Made by a program: the position numbers and the translations under genes | Shown: positions 17,453 through 27,372 of the stretch, in pieces | How positions within the stretch are numbered: the first letter of the stretch is position 1 | Layout: each line of letters opens with the position of its first letter | The notes under the pieces: generated by a model | What the model was told of the DNA's origin: nothing | Database searches by the model: none | What the model saw: only the letters and a program-made list of their open reading frames with translations | Origin: Nocardioides islandensis | GTDB taxonomy: Bacteria; Actinomycetota; Actinomycetes; Propionibacteriales; Nocardioidaceae | Direction of reading: 5' to 3' | Assembly (NCBI RefSeq): GCF_015352455.1 | Contig: NZ_JADKPN010000001.1 | Span: 62,001-126,000, forward strand | DNA length: 64,000 nucleotides

Positions 17453-18181
17453 TCAGAGCTTCAGCCGCAGGATCGGCGTGCCGTGGTCGCTCTGGACCTC
17501 GACCTTGGTCATGTCGGCGAGCTGGATCCCCGTGAATCCCGGGATCAGCTTGGGCGGATCGCCGGGAGCCGCCCACCAGTCCGTCACCCAGCGCGACCCC
17601 CCGTCGCGGGTGAAGGCGACGAGCACGTAGTGGTAGGCGTGCCCGGTGCTCGCGCTCTCGTCCGGGTAGGTGCAGTTCACCTGGACGTTGGTCCCGCCGT
17701 CCTCGGAGGTGAGCGACACCTGGGCGGCCATGCCCCAGTCCTCGACGACCTTCATCTCCCGGAACGGCGCGACGCTGGGTGAGGCGGTCGTCGGCACGGC
17801 CTCGGGAGACCGTCCGTCGTCCTGGTTCGCCTGGAACGCTGCCGCGCCGACCGCCACGGCCGCGACGGCGGCCGCGGCGCCGAGGGACAGCAGGACCGTG
17901 CGACGGCGCTGCTCCCTCCTCACCCGCGCCACGAGGGCGGGCAGCACGGCCGGCGGGACCGGGTCCTCCGGTGCGGGGTCCTCGACGGCCGAGACCGGCA
18001 CCCGGCCCAGCAGGCCGGGAACGCCGGCGAGCTGCGCGACCGACCGACGGCAGGGCTCGCAGGTGGGCAGGTGGCGCTCGTACTCGAGCCGCTCCATGGG
18101 CGAGAGGGCGCCGAGGACGTACGCCGCGTCGGAGTGCGCCAGCAGGCACGCGGTCTGCTCGGGACGCTCGCCGGGGCTCAT
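17453..18181 (-). CDS. Membrane-bound anti-sigma factor with zinc finger (ZAS)
   Basis: 242 residues. The N-terminal ZAS motif is HLPTCEPC (His37, Cys41, Cys44), followed by one membrane helix (about 95-115) and an extracytoplasmic domain (RskA-like) of about 120 residues. It should hold the sigma factor encoded immediately upstream inactive until an envelope signal. Its start overlaps the sigma stop by four bases (ATGA), which points to translational coupling. Confidence 0.9.
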   Translation of the reverse strand: MSPGERPEQTACLLAHSDAAYVLGALSPMERLEYERHLPTCEPCRRSVAQLAGVPGLLGRVPVSAVEDPAPEDPVPPAVLPALVARVRREQRRRTVLLSLGAAAAVAAVAVGAAAFQANQDDGRSPEAVPTTASPSVAPFREMKVVEDWGMAAQVSLTSEDGGTNVQVNCTYPDESASTGHAYHYVLVAFTRDGGSRWVTDWWAAPGDPPKLIPGFTGIQLADMTKVEVQSDHGTPILRLKL

Positions 18182-18705
18182 GCGGTCACCCCCATCTCCT
18201 CGAGGGCCAGGCGCAGGGCTCGCAGGGCGTAGTGCGTGCGGGACTTCACGGTTCCTTCGGGGATGTCGAGGTCACGGGCGGCGTCGGCGACCGACATGCC
18301 GCGGTAGTAGCAGCGCAGCAGCACGGCGCGGTGGTCCTCGCTGAGCCTGGCGATGGCGTCGGCGACCACCCAGGAGAGCAGCAGCTGGTCGGTGTGGTCG
18401 CGGGCGCCCTGGGAGCCGTCCGGCTCGGGCGGCTCGGCGACGGTGAGCTCGGTCCGGCCCCGCTTGGTGCGCCACTCGTCGATGGCCAGGTTGCGCGCGA
18501 CGGTGAACAGCCACGAGCGCACCGACCCCCGCGACTCGTCGAGCAGCCGCGAGCTCCGCCACGCCCGCAGCAACGTCTCCTGGAGGAGGTCCTCGGCGCG
18601 CGGCCGGTCGTGGCCGGTGAGCCGGAGGCAGTAGCCCCAGAGCGCGCCCGCGTGCTCGTCGTGCAGCTGCTGCATCAACGCCACGGCACCGGGTGTCTCG
18701 GCCAC
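18178..18705 (-). CDS. ECF RNA polymerase sigma factor (SigK/SigL-like)
   Basis: 175 residues with region 2 (ALWGYCLRLTGHDRPRAEDLLQETLLRAWR, then SWLFTVARNLAIDEWR) and region 4 (LSEDHRAVLLRCYYRGMSVADAARDLDIPEGTVKSRTHYALRAL). GTG at 18705 has an ideal AGGAGGTGAC ribosome site. Forms a regulatory pair with the downstream anti-sigma gene. Confidence 0.94.
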   Translation of the reverse strand: MAETPGAVALMQQLHDEHAGALWGYCLRLTGHDRPRAEDLLQETLLRAWRSSRLLDESRGSVRSWLFTVARNLAIDEWRTKRGRTELTVAEPPEPDGSQGARDHTDQLLLSWVVADAIARLSEDHRAVLLRCYYRGMSVADAARDLDIPEGTVKSRTHYALRALRLALEEMGVTA

Positions 18706-18764
18706 GTCACCTCCTCGTCCCACAACACGATGACAGGAAGGATTTGGTTCAGAGCTGATGAAGC

Positions 18765-18886
18765 GTCCGCCGCGGCCATCGCGTCTTGGAACGAGGGAGC
18801 GAGGGAGCCGGGGCACAGCCTGGAGACGACTGGGGCCAGCGACCGAGCGGAGGCGCGAAAGACGCGATGCCGTAGCCGCGGCGGAC
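18765..18886. repeat. Inverted repeat with ~70-base spacer
   Basis: Left arm 18765-18787 and right arm 18859-18886 are reverse complements over two blocks, AAGACGCGATG and GCCGCGGCGGAC, with a 5-base insertion between the blocks in the right arm. The spacer is rich in GAGCGAGG-like runs. It occupies the gap between a sigma gene and a kinase gene. It may be a small non-autonomous element or a long hairpin; no target duplication was identified. Confidence 0.55.
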
Positions 18887-18913
18887 AGCCCGAGCGGAGC
18901 GAGGGCAATGGGC

Positions 18914-19816
18914 TCAGTCCTGCACCGCCTTGGCGACGGTGAAGCACATGGTCAGGTAGTCGTCGTCCGGATCCCCGTCGATGACGGCCCACGACGCGTT
19001 GTGGATCATCCGGACGACGACCCAGTCCCGCGCCCGGTCCTCGTCGAGACCCGCGACGTCGACCAGGGTGTGGAACCGGCGGCGCAGGTTCGAGCGGGCG
19101 TCCCCCGCCACGATGTCCTCCCAGCGGTTCCACAGCATCGGCGCGGGCTCGTAGTGCGGGTCGCCGCTCATCGGCTTCGGGTCGATCACCAGCCACGGCT
19201 CGCGGTCCCCGGCCAGCACGTTCATGTGGTGGAGGTCGCCGTGGATGATGCGGCCGACCGAGGCCGGGTCCGCCACCAGGTCACGGGCCAGCGACACGCA
19301 CTGCTCGCGCATCCGTCGCGGGATCGGCACGTCGTTCGGCAGGGCGACGAGGTCGTCGGTCCACCGCTCGACGTACGACGTCAACGTGCGCAGCTGCGGA
19401 AGCGCCGGGACGTGGATCCGTCCGTACAGCCCGGCGACGATCTCGCAGGCCTCGGTGTCGCCGACCGTCAGCAGGTCGCGCGTGTGCAGCCGCTCCAGGA
19501 GCAGTGCCCAGCGGCGTGGGTCGGCCCGGAGCAGGAGCACGGTGCCGTCGCCGTGCCAGCGCTGGAGGGCCAGCGCCTCGAACTCGGACTCGTCGGCGTC
19601 GGCGTCGGTGTGCAGCTTGAGCGCGGCCCGCTCGCCGTCCGCCGTGACCACCGGGACCACCAGCGAGCAGAAGCCGTTCATCAGGGCGCCGTCGACGGTC
19701 AGGTCCCACTCGTCGAGCAGCCCCGTGGCCAGAGCCGGGAGCCCATCCACCCAGGCGGCCCAGTCCTCGCCGCGGTCGCGCATGTCCAGCACGGCCTGGG
19801 GCAGCCGCAGCGTCAC
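18914..19816 (-). CDS. APH(6)/hydroxyurea-type small-molecule kinase
   Basis: 300 residues of the aminoglycoside/hydroxyurea phosphotransferase family (PF04655-like). The catalytic loop is IIHGDLHHMNVL, the metal-binding Asp is in WLVIDPKPMSGDP, and the nucleotide-site Lys is in ERAALKLH. The family includes streptomycin 6-kinase, but many chromosomal members act on unknown substrates, and the sequence does not show which. Overlaps the upstream Nudix-GNAT gene by four bases. Confidence 0.85.
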   Translation of the reverse strand: MTLRLPQAVLDMRDRGEDWAAWVDGLPALATGLLDEWDLTVDGALMNGFCSLVVPVVTADGERAALKLHTDADADESEFEALALQRWHGDGTVLLLRADPRRWALLLERLHTRDLLTVGDTEACEIVAGLYGRIHVPALPQLRTLTSYVERWTDDLVALPNDVPIPRRMREQCVSLARDLVADPASVGRIIHGDLHHMNVLAGDREPWLVIDPKPMSGDPHYEPAPMLWNRWEDIVAGDARSNLRRRFHTLVDVAGLDEDRARDWVVVRMIHNASWAVIDGDPDDDYLTMCFTVAKAVQD

Positions 19817-20718
19817 GGCGCCGTGCCCAGGAGCCAGCGGTCCGGCGGGATGTGCGGCTTGCCGGGGACCGGCCGGGCCTCCTCGGTCGCGTCGCGCAGC
19901 ACCTCGTCGCCGAGCCGTCGCCAGAACTTCGCCGCCCGCACGTTGTCGTTCTGGAAGGCGATCTCCCAGGGCCCGGGGTGGGCCCGCACCACGTGCTCGG
20001 CGAACGCGCGCGCGTGCCCGGCGCCCCGGGCTGCGCGCACGACGAAGAACTCGCCCATCAGCCGGGTGTCGCCCCTGAGTCCGCGCACGAGCGCGAAGCC
20101 GATGGGCCGGTCACCCAGCCGCGCGAGGTAGCCGATCCGGTCCTCGTCGTCGCGGTCGTACCACCCGAGGTGACCGCGCCGGTACGTGCCGTCCGGCCCG
20201 GGCGTCGTACCGCGGAACTCGGACAGGTCGTGGACGTACGGCTGCCAGAGGCGCTCGACCACCTGCCAGTCGGCGTCGTCGGCCGCGACGTCGACGTGGA
20301 ACGGCCACAGCCAGCCGACGACCAGGTCCGCGAGCCCCTCGGGCAGCAGCCCCATCAGGTCGAGGTCCTGCGGGCTCGCCCACATCGGGTGGTGCTGGTT
20401 CGAGTCGTCCTGGTGCTCGGCCTCCTCGCCGCCGAGCACCGGCTCGCCCTCGACCCCTTCCATCCGGAAGTACCAGGCGGGCCGTCCTCCGTGGTCACCC
20501 TCGAGCAGCAGCTCGACGACCCTGCCGTCGAGTGAGCACTCCTCCTTCAGCTCGCGTACGACGGCCTGCTCGGGCGTCTCCCCGTCCTCGACGCCACCGC
20601 CGGGCAGCACGGCGTAGTCGCGGCCGTCGAGGTGGCGGCGGATCACCAGGACCTTGCCGCTGCGCTCGACGACGGCGACGGCCCGCGGGACGGGGCTCGA
20701 GAGAGGCTCGCGAGGCAC
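19813..20718 (-). CDS. Nudix hydrolase - GNAT acetyltransferase fusion
   Basis: 301 residues. Residues about 8-130 are a Nudix domain whose box reads GGVEDGETPEQAVVRELKEEC with Ser in place of the usual Gly after it. Residues about 140-295 form a GNAT-type domain (RIGYLARLGDRPIGFALVRGL, FFVVRAARGAGHARAFAEHVV, FQNDNVRAAKFWRRLG). The combination suggests hydrolysis of a nucleotide-linked metabolite plus acyl transfer; substrates unknown. Translationally coupled to the downstream kinase. Confidence 0.85.
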   Translation of the reverse strand: MPREPLSSPVPRAVAVVERSGKVLVIRRHLDGRDYAVLPGGGVEDGETPEQAVVRELKEECSLDGRVVELLLEGDHGGRPAWYFRMEGVEGEPVLGGEEAEHQDDSNQHHPMWASPQDLDLMGLLPEGLADLVVGWLWPFHVDVAADDADWQVVERLWQPYVHDLSEFRGTTPGPDGTYRRGHLGWYDRDDEDRIGYLARLGDRPIGFALVRGLRGDTRLMGEFFVVRAARGAGHARAFAEHVVRAHPGPWEIAFQNDNVRAAKFWRRLGDEVLRDATEEARPVPGKPHIPPDRWLLGTAP

Positions 20719-20728
20719 CCGTCGGATG

Positions 20729-21445
20729 CTACGGCGCGGGCGGTGGGGTGATCGGGTCGGGGAAGTCCAGGCCGGGTGCCTGGGCGATCGCCTCGGTCTG
20801 GGCGTCGGTCAGGACGCGCAGCCGCTGCCCGTCCCGGACCTCTGTCGCGGTGACCTGCTCGATCACGTCGACGAAACGGCCGTCCGCTCGCTGCAGCATG
20901 CTCTGGAACCAGATCTCGTCGGTCGGGTCACCGATCCCGTGGTGGTCGGTGACGACCTGCCCGCTGGTGAGCCCGCTCGACTCACCCGGGATCGGCACGC
21001 TCACGTAGACGAGGAGCTCGACCTTCGGCGCGAGGTCGTAGACCAGCTGCCACTCGGTCGCGTTCGCGACGTCGGCGTCGGGCAGCGGGGTGTCGCGCGA
21101 CCAGTCGCTCGGGTACACGTCCCGCGGCGCCGGCAGCGACGGGTCCGCGGCCGCCACGGCCGCCGCCAGGTCGGTGTCGACGGTCGTGCCGGGGACGAAG
21201 GTGCCGTCGTCGGCCGGGCCGTGGTGGGCCGGCGCCACGGTGCGCGGCTCGTCGTCGCCGAGGCGGGGCAGCGCGACCGCCGAGGCCGCGACGGCGGCCA
21301 CGGCGAGCGAGCCCACGGCGTACGCCGTGACGCGACGCCGACGGCGCACCCGGCGCCCACCGGCGATCGCGGCGGCCACGTCGGCCTCGGGGACGGTGGT
21401 GGTCGCGCGGTCGAACCGGTCTCGCACCTGCTGCTCGATCGTCAT
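20729..21445 (-). CDS. Putative membrane anti-sigma / sigma-linked hypothetical protein
   Basis: 238 residues: a short cytoplasmic N-terminus (about 1-40, basic RRVRRRRR), one membrane helix (about 42-60) and a 175-residue exterior domain without recognised motifs. There is no ZAS His-Cys-Cys motif. The four-base ATGA overlap with the upstream SigE-type sigma gene makes an anti-sigma role likely by position only. Confidence 0.7.
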   Translation of the reverse strand: MTIEQQVRDRFDRATTTVPEADVAAAIAGGRRVRRRRRVTAYAVGSLAVAAVAASAVALPRLGDDEPRTVAPAHHGPADDGTFVPGTTVDTDLAAAVAAADPSLPAPRDVYPSDWSRDTPLPDADVANATEWQLVYDLAPKVELLVYVSVPIPGESSGLTSGQVVTDHHGIGDPTDEIWFQSMLQRADGRFVDVIEQVTATEVRDGQRLRVLTDAQTEAIAQAPGLDFPDPITPPPAP

Positions 21446-21963
21446 GGGTTCCCTCCTGCGGTCTCCCCTGCTTGCTGGGCCGGCGACAGCAGGGCCTCCA
21501 GGCGCACCAGCGCGCGGGACGCCTGGCTCTTGACCGTCCCCTCGGGGAGGTCGAGCGCCGCGGCCACCTCGCGCACCGGCAGGTCCTCGAGGTAGCGCAG
21601 GGCGAGCACCGCACGGTCGCGGACCGAGAGTCGAGCCAGGGCGTCCATCAGGTCCACGGACTCCTGTCCGTCGCCCGTCGCACCCTCCGGCACCCGGTCG
21701 GTGACCACCTCGCGTCGCCGCTTGCGCGAGATGCCGATGCAGGTGTTCACCAGGGCCCGCCGCCCGTAGGCGTCGGGGTGTCCGCCCCGGATCCGCGGCC
21801 AGCGTGCGTACAGCTCGGTCAGCGTGGTCTGCACGGCGTCCTCCGCCGCCGGCCAGCTGCCGAGCATGGCGTACGCCGCCCGCATGAACGAGCGCTGCCG
21901 CGCGGTGACGTACTCGACGTACTCCGCCTCCCACGCGGGTGCCCCACCCGTCAGCCGCGCCAT
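21442..21963 (-). CDS. SigE-family RNA polymerase sigma factor
   Basis: 173 residues of the actinobacterial SigE-family ECF group: FMRAAYAMLGSWPAAEDAVQTTLTELYARWPRI (region 2), then ALARLSVRDRAVLALRYLEDLPVREVAAALDLPEGTVKSQASRALVRLE (region 4). First gene of a two-gene unit with the membrane protein downstream. Confidence 0.92.
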   Translation of the reverse strand: MARLTGGAPAWEAEYVEYVTARQRSFMRAAYAMLGSWPAAEDAVQTTLTELYARWPRIRGGHPDAYGRRALVNTCIGISRKRRREVVTDRVPEGATGDGQESVDLMDALARLSVRDRAVLALRYLEDLPVREVAAALDLPEGTVKSQASRALVRLEALLSPAQQAGETAGGNP

Positions 21964-22068
21964 CCGTGAGACCTCTCCTCGAGAGCTGCTGTCACCCGTC
22001 CAGAGTCGGCAGCGGGGTGATCGGTTCCACGCTCGTCCAGGAAATCCATGCCTGGTCGGGCGGGTGGT

Positions 22069-23955
<1,887 letters not shown>

Positions 23956-23991
23956 GAGCCATTCTCCCAAACCACGCCCGGCAGACGTGAA

Positions 23992-24019
23992 ACGGCGGGG
24001 ACCCTGGGGTCCCCGCCGT
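23992..24019 (-). terminator. Hairpin terminator upstream of lepA
   Basis: Perfect 12-base stem (ACGGCGGGGACC / GGTCCCCGCCGT) with a 4-base loop and only a short T run on the minus strand. It lies after the stop of the small acidic gene (24154) and before lepA, and so would end the upstream operon. Confidence 0.7.
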
Positions 24020-24153
24020 CAGTGCTCAGGGTGGTCGTGAACCTCACCGGGTCTCGAGACGCGTCGCGCAGCCCGTCGCAGGCTCCGGGCTACGCCGAGC
24101 GCTCCTCGACCTGGCGCTTCATCTCGACTCTCGCAAGCTCGAGTCGAGCGCGC

Positions 24154-24429
24154 TCAGAACTGGGTGCCGCTGTTGTCGGCGTCGCGAGGCGGCTGGACCG
24201 ACATCCCGTGCTGGCCCTCGCCGTCGGCGTCACGCGGAGGCTGGATCTGGTACCGGACGTGGCCCTCGACGTCGTCCTCGAGGAGGCCGGCCTTGTCGGA
24301 CTTCTTGGGGGCTTCGACGTCCTCGATCTGCCGGAGCATCATCTTCTCGTCGTCGAGGTGGACCGAGAGACGGTGAGCCTCGACGTCGTCGGTCTCGATG
24401 GCCTGGTTGTCGGCCTGCTGCTCGTTCAT
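24154..24429 (-). CDS. Small acidic protein with C-terminal QPPRDAD repeats
   Basis: 91 residues, highly charged, with no signal peptide and no Cys. The tail carries two near-identical heptads QPPRDAD (residues 63-69 and 79-85), each preceded by a hydrophobic/Gln pair (YQI, MSV). ATG at 24429 has GAAGGAG upstream. It is the third gene of a GAF/subtilisin/small-protein unit, so it may be a substrate or partner of the protease. No function recognised. Confidence 0.75.
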   Translation of the reverse strand: MNEQQADNQAIETDDVEAHRLSVHLDDEKMMLRQIEDVEAPKKSDKAGLLEDDVEGHVRYQIQPPRDADGEGQHGMSVQPPRDADNSGTQF

Positions 24430-24550
24430 CGACCTGCTCCTTCGCTCTGGTCCGGTGGTCCGGCTGTTCCGGTTACTCCGGTTGTTGGTGTGGACACTGC
24501 TCCTGCTGCCGCGCTCGGTCTGTCATCTACCTGACACAACGACGAATCGA

Positions 24551-25366
24551 TCACCCCCGCACACTGTTGTCGCTGGCGGCGTGCAGCACCGCCTTGACCT
24601 GGAACGGCGTCAGCCACGGGTGCTTGCTGCGCATCAGCGCCACCATCCCACTGACGTGCGGCGCTGCGAAGCTGTTTCCGGTCGCCGTGATCGACCCCCG
24701 ACCGGTCCAGGCGACGTCGACGTCGATCCCCCGGGCCCCGAACTCGACCGGCGGGTGCGCGTTGTAGGCCAGGGCGAGCTGGTCCGCACCGGGACGGGCG
24801 GCCACGGAGACCACGGAGGAGTACTGGGAGGGGTACGTCGGGCCGGGCAGGTTGTTGGCCGCGCACACCAGCACGGTGCCGGAGAAGTACGCCTGGTCGG
24901 CGACCGCGTGCAACGGCGCGAACATCGCCTCCGCCTTGCTGGAGAGCGACAGGTTGGTGACGTGCATGCCCTGCTCGACGCTCCACTCGATGCCCGCGTG
25001 CAGCAGGGCGCCACGGCCCTTCAGGTTCGCGCCCAGCACCCGCGCGCTGTAGATCTCGACGTCCGGCGCGATGGACCGGATGATCGCCGCGCAGGCCGTG
25101 CCGTGGCCGACCAGGTCCTCGTGGGGGCCGGGCACCTCGACATAGCCGTGCTCGGCCTGGTCGTCGAGCACGAACGCCACTCCGCCCGCGACCCCGCCCA
25201 CCCGCGGGTGGTCGCCGTCGACCCCGCTGTCCACGACCGCGACCTTCACCCCGGCGCCCGTGCTGCCCTCGAAGGCCCAGCTGCGGACCTGCTCGAGCGG
25301 GAGGGTGAGGACGGACTGCAGGCTCCCGCGGTCGAAGGCGCCGGACCAGGCAGGAGTGGTGGTCAC
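24551..25366 (-). CDS. S8 (subtilisin) family serine peptidase, no signal peptide
   Basis: 271 residues. Complete subtilisin triad: Asp46 (VAVVDSGVDGDHP), His88 (GHGTACAAI) and Ser232 (TGNSFAAPHVSGMVA), plus the oxyanion Asn in AANNLPGP. There is no export signal, pro-domain or membrane anchor, so it should act in the cytoplasm. I prefer GTG at 25366, which forms a GTGA overlap with the GAF gene stop; GTG at 25387 would add seven residues. Not a mycosin: no C-terminal anchor and no ESX genes nearby. Confidence 0.88.
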   Translation of the reverse strand: MTTTPAWSGAFDRGSLQSVLTLPLEQVRSWAFEGSTGAGVKVAVVDSGVDGDHPRVGGVAGGVAFVLDDQAEHGYVEVPGPHEDLVGHGTACAAIIRSIAPDVEIYSARVLGANLKGRGALLHAGIEWSVEQGMHVTNLSLSSKAEAMFAPLHAVADQAYFSGTVLVCAANNLPGPTYPSQYSSVVSVAARPGADQLALAYNAHPPVEFGARGIDVDVAWTGRGSITATGNSFAAPHVSGMVALMRSKHPWLTPFQVKAVLHAASDNSVRG

Positions 25367-25890
25367 GTCGGACGAGCCGCCAGCCACTCGCGGACGACGC
25401 GGAGCACGTCGTGGCCGAGGTCGGCGTACCCGTCGGCGCCGGGGTCGGCGACCCTCGCACCGACGACGAGGAGGGCCATGTGGCTGGCGAGGGTGCCGAG
25501 CACGTGCAGCGTCCAGTCGCTGGCCTCGTCGACGGAGGGGTCGAGCACCGACGTCACGCCGATGACCTCGCCCTCGGGCGTCACCAGCGGGGCCGCGAGG
25601 ATCGCCGACGGCACGTAGTTGGTAGCCTCGGCCACGTCGCGGGCGAAGCGGGCGTCGCTCTGCACGTCGCGGACGGCGATGGGCTGCCCGGACATCGCGG
25701 CCCAGCCTCCGATGCCGCGGCCGACCGGGATGGTCACGCCGACGATCTCCGCCGCACCGGCCCCGTCGGCGACGACGTAGGTCAGCGTCTCGCCCTCGTC
25801 GTCGACCAGGGCCACCGAGCAGGCCGCCGCGGCGAACAGTGCGCGCGTCGCCTGCACGGACCGTCCGAGCACATCCTCGAGTCCCGCCAC
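25363..25890 (-). CDS. GAF domain-containing protein
   Basis: 175 residues, essentially one GAF domain (ACSVALVDDEGETLTYVVADGAGAAEIVGVTIPVGRGIGGWAAMSGQPIAVRDVQSDARFARDVA). It could sense a small ligand or redox state. It has no output domain, so it probably acts on the coupled subtilisin-like protease downstream. GTG at 25890 is 91 bases from the divergent Crp-family gene. Confidence 0.85.
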   Translation of the reverse strand: MAGLEDVLGRSVQATRALFAAAACSVALVDDEGETLTYVVADGAGAAEIVGVTIPVGRGIGGWAAMSGQPIAVRDVQSDARFARDVAEATNYVPSAILAAPLVTPEGEVIGVTSVLDPSVDEASDWTLHVLGTLASHMALLVVGARVADPGADGYADLGHDVLRVVREWLAARPT

Positions 25891-25981
25891 GCCCCTGCTT
25901 CCCCCACGCGTCGATGTCGCCGACACGCTACCCGCCGTGTCGTGTTTCCCGCAGCGCCCAGCGGGGTGTTTGACTGCGAGC

Positions 25982-26641
25982 GTGGAGATGCCCGCCCTGC
26001 TGCGCTCCTTGCCTGACGCCGACGCGAAGCGGCTGCTCAAGGCCAGCCGGGTCAACACCTACAAGCGCCGCGAGACGCTGGTCAACGAGGGTGACCCGTC
26101 CGACAGCTTCCACATCGTGCTCGACGGCCACGTCGCGGTCCGGCTGACCAAGCCCTCGGGCGAGACCGCGATCGTCAACATCCTCGGTCCGGACTCGCAC
26201 TTCGGCGAGGTGTCGCTGCTGAACGTCAACGCCGGCGAGCGCACCGCGACCGTCGTGGCGCTCGAGGCGGTGCGGACCCTCAGCATCCCGGCCGACGTCT
26301 TCCACGAGCTGCGCGACCGCAACCCGCGGATGGAGCGCCTGGTCACCCAGATCCTGGTCCAGCGCGTGGACGAGCTGTCCGGCCTGCTGGTCGAGGCGAT
26401 GTACGACTCGCTCGAGGTCCGCGTCGTACGCCGCGTGGTGCGCCTCGCCGAGACGTACCCCACCCGCAACGGCCACGTGACCATCCCGCTCACCCAGGAC
26501 GAGCTCGCGGAGCTGGTCGGCGGCACCCGCCCGTCGGTCAACCAGGTGCTGCGCCGGCTGGTCGACCAGGGCCTGCTCCAGGTCGGTCGCGGACGGATCA
26601 TCGTCAACGACATCGCCTCGCTGCGGCGACAGGCGCCCTAG
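25982..26641 (+). CDS. Crp/Fnr family transcriptional regulator
   Basis: 219 residues: cyclic nucleotide-binding domain (about 10-125; RETLVNEGDPSDSFHIVLDGHVAVR, GPDSHFGEVSLLNVNAGERTATVVA) and a C-terminal winged helix (IPLTQDELAELVGGTRPSVNQVLRRLVDQGLL). No Cys cluster for an FNR-type iron-sulfur site. The cAMP-binding Arg position is occupied (ERTATV). GTG at 25982 or ATG at 25988. Divergent from the GAF-protease operon, which it may control. Confidence 0.92.
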   Translation: MEMPALLRSLPDADAKRLLKASRVNTYKRRETLVNEGDPSDSFHIVLDGHVAVRLTKPSGETAIVNILGPDSHFGEVSLLNVNAGERTATVVALEAVRTLSIPADVFHELRDRNPRMERLVTQILVQRVDELSGLLVEAMYDSLEVRVVRRVVRLAETYPTRNGHVTIPLTQDELAELVGGTRPSVNQVLRRLVDQGLLQVGRGRIIVNDIASLRRQAP

Positions 26642-26658
26642 GCACGGCTGGCGCGTTC

Positions 26659-26699
26659 TCGGCCGGTCCTGCTAGGAAGGACGGCGGCCTTCCGGCCGA
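26659..26699 (+). terminator. Bulged hairpin after the Crp-family gene
   Basis: Nested stems TCGGCC/GGCCGA and GGAAGG/CCTTCC with a 10-base bulge on the 5' side and a 7-base loop, followed by CCCTTCTC. It probably ends the upstream transcript. It also lies in the leader region of the secreted-protein gene at 26754. Confidence 0.5.
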
Positions 26700-26753
26700 C
26701 CCTTCTCGGGGTTCCGCTAGCCAGCCGTCTGTGCTGGAGCAAGGAACGGTTCC

Positions 26754-27281
26754 ATGGACCACGCCTCCACCCGTCGTACCCGCGCGCACTCGCGCCTCTC
26801 CTGGGCGGTGCTGCTCGCCGTCCTGGCCGCCCTGGCGGCCACGCTGCTCGGCCCCGCGTCGCCGGCCAGCGCGGTCACCAAGCTCACCGATGCGCAGGCC
26901 GCGTCGCAGCTGTCGGCCGCGGGCATCACCCGCACGTCCAGCGGCGGCTGCACGAACCGCAACGTCAGCACCTGCACGTCGTACGAGCAGATCAACCAGT
27001 CCACGGTGAGCGGGATCATCACCTACAAGAACGCCAGCGGCTGCGCGGTGAACATCACCGGCGGTACCGAGGTGGGCCACGCGTCCGGCACCTACAGCCA
27101 CTACAACGGCTACAAGGTCGACATCTCGCGCTCGACGTGCAACGACAGCTGGATCACCGGCCACTACAGCTACATCGGGCTGCGTGGCGACGGGTACCCG
27201 CAGTACCAGGCCGCCTCCGGCAACGTCTACGTCAACGAGGGCAGCCACTGGGACATCACCTACTACACGTGCGGCTGTTGA
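26754..27281 (+). CDS. Secreted protein with M15-like putative zinc site
   Basis: 175 residues with a Sec signal peptide (hydrophobic core about 16-36, cleavage after ASPASA at 40). The mature part has six Cys, probably disulfide-bonded. SHYNGYKVD (His116, Asp123) and EGSHW (His165) resemble the SxHxxGxAxD and ExxHW zinc motifs of M15 D,D-peptidases. A cell-wall hydrolase role is plausible but inferred; the segment between is divergent from well-known families. Confidence 0.65.
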   Translation: MDHASTRRTRAHSRLSWAVLLAVLAALAATLLGPASPASAVTKLTDAQAASQLSAAGITRTSSGGCTNRNVSTCTSYEQINQSTVSGIITYKNASGCAVNITGGTEVGHASGTYSHYNGYKVDISRSTCNDSWITGHYSYIGLRGDGYPQYQAASGNVYVNEGSHWDITYYTCGC

Positions 27282-27346
27282 GCGCTCGAGAAGAAGCGAA
27301 CGATCGAGCAGGCTCGGCGCCGTCTCGACATCCGGTGAGGTGAAAG

Positions 27347-27364
27347 TCCTCCCTTGAGGGAGGA
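27347..27364 (+). promoter_or_regulatory. Hairpin covering the ribosome binding site of the kinase gene
   Basis: Stem TCCTCCC / GGGAGGA with a TTGA loop. The 3' arm is the Shine-Dalgarno sequence of the GTG at 27373, so folding would hide it. Confidence 0.6.
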
Positions 27365-27372
27365 TCGACCCC

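Noticed and set aside
24551..25366. Subtilisin as a mycosin of a type VII secretion system
   Set aside because: No signal peptide, no C-terminal anchor and no ESX components nearby.
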